Below, piece after piece: positions 60,023 to 64,000 of a stretch of 64,000 nucleotides of DNA. The notes under the pieces were generated by a model. The model was not told where the DNA came from, did no database searches, and saw nothing but the letters and a program-made list of their open reading frames with translations. The stretch comes from CAYRHN01 sp964424115 (GTDB lineage Bacteria; Chloroflexota; Anaerolineae; Anaerolineales; Anaerolineaceae). The position numbers and the translations under genes are program-made. The first letter of the stretch is position 1. Each line of letters opens with the position of its first letter. The DNA is taken from assembly GCA_964424115.1 (NCBI GenBank), contig CAYRHN010000002.1:248001-312000 (forward strand), written 5' to 3'.

Positions 60023-63000
60023 TCACCTGCTTAAATTTCTATAATTTACTGACACATAAGTTTTTCCATTTTCCAACCACGAATTTTTGAAATCACTCCA
60101 CCAATAATACTCCAAATCATCATCGAAGGGGTTGTATATTCTTACCCATTGCATAGGGGATTCCTTCCAATTAACATCAGGTGACCATTTAAAATCCCAA
60201 TTCCGGGAAAATCCATTTATCACTACCCAATGCATTACATCCGTTTCGGAACTAAATTTCTGGCTGGATCCATTTCGTAATTGCCCAGTATCTCCATTAA
60301 TATTTATCCCAACAATATAATAAGGGCCATTGTGTAATAACCCTTCACGTACTTTCGTATAAGCTTCCGAAAAATTTGTAAAATCACCGTATTCCGCCTC
60401 ATAAAAGGAGTAATTTTGATTAATAAACATGGCAAGTTCGAAATTTTGAGAATAATCAACTATTAAATCTCTCTTCTCCGCTGAACAACCACCTATGCCG
60501 CCCTCGCAAACCCATTCTTCTTGAAGAAAATCGTAATGTTTCCAATACATTATATATATATTTTCCACAAACCGAAAATGCTCGAAAATCCATAATATGG
60601 AGATATCGCCACATAAACCTGAGTGATAGCTTCCATTTTGATTTCCTTCAGGAGTATATCTTCGCGAAGATGCAACTATAGGAATAATTTGTGCTGGAAT
60701 ATAGCCTGGCGGTAGGGAGGACACGCTTTCAGCAGTTGTTGCTGGATCAAATGAAACCCCAGGAGGCGGTACTTTTTCATTATATCCATTATCTATATAG
60801 CGTTTAAGAATTTTTTCTATTGGTATATTATCAGGCCCCCCTGGTCTATTCCCGCTCGGATCCGTATACATCACCGGATTGGCATACCCATACAACCAGG
60901 CATTATATGACATGGGCGCTTCCGCATCGCCTTCCCAACTGTCGCGGGAGATAAAGCGACCAGTCTGGGGTGCATAATACCTGGCGCGCAGGTTAAGAAG
61001 TCCAGAATCATCCGTCCATTCGCCGGTGAAGCCCAAAGGCGTTGAAACAAGGCCCGTACCTGAAAATAACGTACCGTAAGGAGCATACCTTTGGGCACGC
61101 AATACCACCCGGCTTGCATTTACCATTTGACGTAGGCTTCCCAAACGGTCGACTAATGGATATACAAAGCTGATCGTTGAAATTTTGTATTGACCAATTT
61201 TATCGATCCCATATAACCACATATTCGTACCGTCTGACAGAACTTGGGATAATCCGCTGCTTAAATCCAATGAATAGGTTGTTGTAGCCCCAACCCGAAA
61301 CTGCTGATAACGATTTCCCAAGCCATCGTAACGATATCCATATTGGACGGAACCCGCCTGAATGGTTTTCAATCGGTTTGCTTGATCGTATACATAGGTT
61401 CTTATACCATCGTTTATCAGATTTCCGTTTGCGTCCCATGTGGATGTAATTCCATTAACGCTGGTTAATCGATTGGCATCATCATACGTGTAATTCGTAT
61501 TCGTTTGGCCTTGCTGTTCGCTAATTCGATTCCCAACCGCATCGTATGTGTAATTAAAAATTGTGTTTCCAAAATAATTTGCCTGTGTCAGATGATCCAA
61601 ATTGTCATAAGCATAGGAAATTGTCTTATCGGATAGATCTAGGGGCGCGATCTTTTCTATAGCGCTGGTCACGTTTCCATCGAAATCATATTGGTATTGA
61701 TACTTCGCTAAAGTAATCAAAGCCCCAATATGTTCAATTTGGGTCACCTGTCCCAGCGCATTGTAAGTGCGTGCGGTAACCACATTGTTCGGTAAGATGA
61801 TCGTACTTAATCGTCCCGCATTATTGTAGGTGTATTGAGTCGTTAGTTCGCGCCAATCGAACACATAGGTTAAACGATTCAAACCATCATAACCATACGA
61901 GGTGGTGAAATTGGCTGATGAACGGGTCAATATTAATTGGGTACGGTTCCCAAGGCCATCATAAGTTGAGGATACCAAATGTCCAAATGGATTACTAACG
62001 AGTTTTATCCTTCCTACCTTATCATATGTCCAAGAAGTTTGCCCTAATCCATCCACCATGCGGGTCATGTTGCCAATACCATCATAATAAAAAGATACGT
62101 CCGGATCATTCGGGTAATTAATAACTTTCAACCGGTTTTGCGCGTCGTAAGTTTGGTAAATGGAGAATCCGTTTGGATTTGTTGCAGCAACTTGATTACC
62201 AAGCGCATCGTAGCTATAACTCCACACATGATTTAACGCATCTCTTTGTTCAATCAGACGTCCTAATTCGTCATAGGAAAAATAACTGGAATGCCCATTA
62301 CCATCCAGTATACTGACGCGATTGCCATTAACATCATATGAATATTCTGTGCGCACATTGGTTTGGTTATCGGATGGTACGCCTTCGATTTGGTTTTCAA
62401 TAACCACCGTCAATCGAGCCAAGTCATCATACTCATAGGCAGTCGTAGTCCCCTTTCCATTTACCACTGCTATTTGATTACCAGCTAGATCGAAGATAGA
62501 GTCGATTCGTACATTTTGGTCAGTCAATGGGGAGCCGGGGTTTCGGGCTGGCGGAACAGGATTATCGGCGCTTTGCCCCGTCAGATTATACACTCTGGTT
62601 ACAGCATGTTCCATACCGTCATAGTAAGTACGAGTAATCGCCCCGGCGGGATCAATTTCGGCAATTTGATTGTTATCCTTATCATACATACTGCGCGTAA
62701 CAAGATTGCGATCCGGGTATGTTGGATTATAAGCCGGCAATTGTGGGTTTGAAATGTCCTGGCCCTGAAGATTTTGAGCTATTGCTGTATTTCGCCCCAA
62801 TCCATCATAATAAGAACGGGAAATTCTGCCCAGTGTGTCTATCGTTGCAATCGTTTGACCATTTAGGTCATACACTGTTGTAAGAATTATGTTTTGATCA
62901 GGATGCAGGGAATTGTAGGCCGGAGGCGAGGACACGTATATATCCTGCCCGGTCAAATTCTGAACAACAGTTACAGCACGACCAATTCCATCATAATAGG

Positions 63001-64000
63001 AACGAGAAATGGTACCCAAAGTATCCACTGAAGCGATAACCCTTCCATTCCCGTCATAAACCGTCCTGGTAACAATATTCTGGTCCGGATAGGTTGAAGA
63101 ATACGCCGGCGGTGTAGGATTGTTAATGGATTGACCTTGCAAATGACTGACCTGATATATTTGTCGGCCCAGCGCATCGTAATAGAAGCGATTGATGCGG
63201 CCATAGGTATCAATGGTTGCTATAGTGCGGCCGCCAATGTCTGAGATTGTCTCTGACCAAATATTCTGATCTGTGATTTCAGGGTTGAATTGGGGCGGAA
63301 GCTCCGATTCAATTGCTTGCCCAGTCATATTAGTCACGGTCAATACCGAAACGTAACTACTGTCTCCTGAATATCTGCGATCGTAATATGTTCGGGTAAT
63401 TTTACCGTCTGGTTTGATCGTCGCAATAACCCGGCCTTCTAAATCATATCGGGTTTCGTTGAGTAAATTTTGAGTCGGATTATTTGGATCATAGGCTGGT
63501 GGAGTATCATCCCAAATGTCAGTTCCCACCCAGTTTTCAACGACAGCGATTTGCCGGTTCAAACCATCATAATAGTTCCGTGTAATGGAACCATCTGGAG
63601 CCTGGCTGGCAATTGTATTTCCATTTCCATCGTGAAGAATATCGGTACGTAAATTTTCGCTGGCTGTTTGCGAGGTACGACTGGGAGGTTCTGAGTTCTC
63701 AATACCCCACTCGGTAAGATTTTGGATTTGAACGACTGGTTGACCAATCTGATTGCTGAAATAATAAGTTCGGTCGATCCTTCCACCTGGGTTGATTGTT
63801 GCGATAACATTTCCAACCTCGTCATACACAGTTTCTGTTAGCAGATTACGATCTGGATATAAAGGATCAAATGACGGTGGATTCTGCGCCGAAATCTCGC
63901 CAACAAAATTTTGCACAACTTTGACAGGTCGGTTAAGTGCATCATAATAGGTGCGGGTAACTCGTCCAAGCGGATCTGTTGTAGCGACCAAGTTGCCGGC
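60023..64000 (-). CDS. RHS/YD-repeat protein 2 with cysteine-peptidase tip (5' end outside window)
   Basis: At least 1325 residues; the frame is still open at the window edge. Many YD repeats (DALNRPVKVVQNF, YDGLGRNTAIAQN) lead to the RHS core ending NPVMYTDPSG. The tip of about 275 residues contains SGLCGDISILWIFEH (Cys), DVMHWVVINGFS (His) and WVRIYNPFDDDLEYYWWSDF (Asn/Asp), matching the tip at 44594-45238 block for block. The core region near 60870-61050 is related to, but clearly diverged from, the 595-bp duplication. It is followed directly by its lipoprotein. Confidence 0.82.
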   Translation of the reverse strand, partial: AGNLVATTDPLGRVTRTYYDALNRPVKVVQNFVGEISAQNPPSFDPLYPDRNLLTETVYDEVGNVIATINPGGRIDRTYYFSNQIGQPVVQIQNLTEWGIENSEPPSRTSQTASENLRTDILHDGNGNTIASQAPDGSITRNYYDGLNRQIAVVENWVGTDIWDDTPPAYDPNNPTQNLLNETRYDLEGRVIATIKPDGKITRTYYDRRYSGDSSYVSVLTVTNMTGQAIESELPPQFNPEITDQNIWSETISDIGGRTIATIDTYGRINRFYYDALGRQIYQVSHLQGQSINNPTPPAYSSTYPDQNIVTRTVYDGNGRVIASVDTLGTISRSYYDGIGRAVTVVQNLTGQDIYVSSPPAYNSLHPDQNIILTTVYDLNGQTIATIDTLGRISRSYYDGLGRNTAIAQNLQGQDISNPQLPAYNPTYPDRNLVTRSMYDKDNNQIAEIDPAGAITRTYYDGMEHAVTRVYNLTGQSADNPVPPARNPGSPLTDQNVRIDSIFDLAGNQIAVVNGKGTTTAYEYDDLARLTVVIENQIEGVPSDNQTNVRTEYSYDVNGNRVSILDGNGHSSYFSYDELGRLIEQRDALNHVWSYSYDALGNQVAATNPNGFSIYQTYDAQNRLKVINYPNDPDVSFYYDGIGNMTRMVDGLGQTSWTYDKVGRIKLVSNPFGHLVSSTYDGLGNRTQLILTRSSANFTTSYGYDGLNRLTYVFDWRELTTQYTYNNAGRLSTIILPNNVVTARTYNALGQVTQIEHIGALITLAKYQYQYDFDGNVTSAIEKIAPLDLSDKTISYAYDNLDHLTQANYFGNTIFNYTYDAVGNRISEQQGQTNTNYTYDDANRLTSVNGITSTWDANGNLINDGIRTYVYDQANRLKTIQAGSVQYGYRYDGLGNRYQQFRVGATTTYSLDLSSGLSQVLSDGTNMWLYGIDKIGQYKISTISFVYPLVDRLGSLRQMVNASRVVLRAQRYAPYGTLFSGTGLVSTPLGFTGEWTDDSGLLNLRARYYAPQTGRFISRDSWEGDAEAPMSYNAWLYGYANPVMYTDPSGNRPGGPDNIPIEKILKRYIDNGYNEKVPPPGVSFDPATTAESVSSLPPGYIPAQIIPIVASSRRYTPEGNQNGSYHSGLCGDISILWIFEHFRFVENIYIMYWKHYDFLQEEWVCEGGIGGCSAEKRDLIVDYSQNFELAMFINQNYSFYEAEYGDFTNFSEAYTKVREGLLHNGPYYIVGININGDTGQLRNGSSQKFSSETDVMHWVVINGFSRNWDFKWSPDVNWKESPMQWVRIYNPFDDDLEYYWWSDFKNSWLENGKTYVSVNYRNLSR

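Noticed and set aside
1..64000. Integrase, relaxase or type IV secretion genes proving an integrative conjugative element
   Set aside because: I looked for tyrosine or serine recombinases, relaxase HUH motifs and VirB/VirD4 proteins and saw none; the mobile-element label rests on cargo only.

Overview
The window looks like accessory DNA from a Chloroflexota (Anaerolineae-like) bacterium. This rests on style rather than a marker gene: surface lipoproteins with Thr/Pro-rich linkers and beta-propeller repeats, very large RHS/YD-repeat proteins, a Tad-type pilin set and abrupt changes in base composition. No rRNA or ribosomal protein gene is present to settle the taxonomy. Only the truncated comM (57.8-58.8 kb) looks like ordinary chromosomal sequence.

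Layout. (1) 0.1-3.5 kb, plus strand, AT-rich: two PD-(D/E)xK nuclease-like genes, a HinfI/CcrM-type adenine methyltransferase with RAMA domain, and an HExxH metallopeptidase-like gene. (2) 3.6-9.7 kb, plus strand, GC-richer: a leader with an attenuator-like hairpin, then a secreted Ig-repeat surface protein, a prepilin peptidase, a Flp-type pilin, a second tiny pilin-like peptide, and TadE/TadG-like proteins. (3) 9.7-27.2 kb, plus strand: a long plasmid/ICE-like maintenance operon with an SSB-like protein, SWIM protein, SSB, ArdC-like antirestriction protein, DnaN-like clamp, RadC, several zinc-ribbon proteins, a DNA methylase-like protein, a PolB-type exonuclease, a methyltransferase-SNF2 helicase fusion and a tRNA-Met(CAT). 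Many intercistronic gaps carry a GC-rich hairpin followed by a near-identical CACAAGGAGG ribosome-binding site. No integrase, relaxase or type IV secretion gene is visible, so the rest of the element would lie outside the window.

(4) 27.5-43.3 kb is a defence island: UvrD-type helicase/Fe-S nuclease + type III Mod + Res; a two-gene CBASS (Mrr nuclease-SAVED effector and CD-NTase with AGS-C sensor); a bactofilin-like protein; an Abi_C protein with a two-TM partner; and a SPARDA-type pair (short Argonaute + DUF4365-APAZ). (5) 43.4-57.8 kb, minus strand, is bounded by two copies of a 51-bp direct repeat. It holds a 3452-residue RHS protein with a metallopeptidase tip, a formylglycine-enzyme-like lipoprotein, and an orphan RHS cassette (595-bp copy of the RHS core, cysteine-peptidase tip, beta-propeller lipoprotein). 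(6) At 57.78 kb the right-hand repeat truncates comM. (7) 58.9-64 kb carries a second RHS protein (5' end beyond the window) with a related cysteine-peptidase tip and a related beta-propeller lipoprotein.

Working together: regions 1 and 4 would give layered anti-phage or anti-plasmid defence (restriction, cyclic-oligonucleotide signalling, Argonaute-guided suicide, abortive infection). Region 3 would maintain a mobile element and protect its incoming DNA. Regions 5-7 look like polymorphic-toxin loci in which the C-terminal tip and the adjacent lipoprotein change as a unit. The least familiar features are the repeated RHS cysteine peptidase / beta-propeller lipoprotein pairing, the hairpin-plus-RBS punctuation of the long operon, the comM-truncating 51-bp repeat, and the UvrD-Mod-Res grouping.
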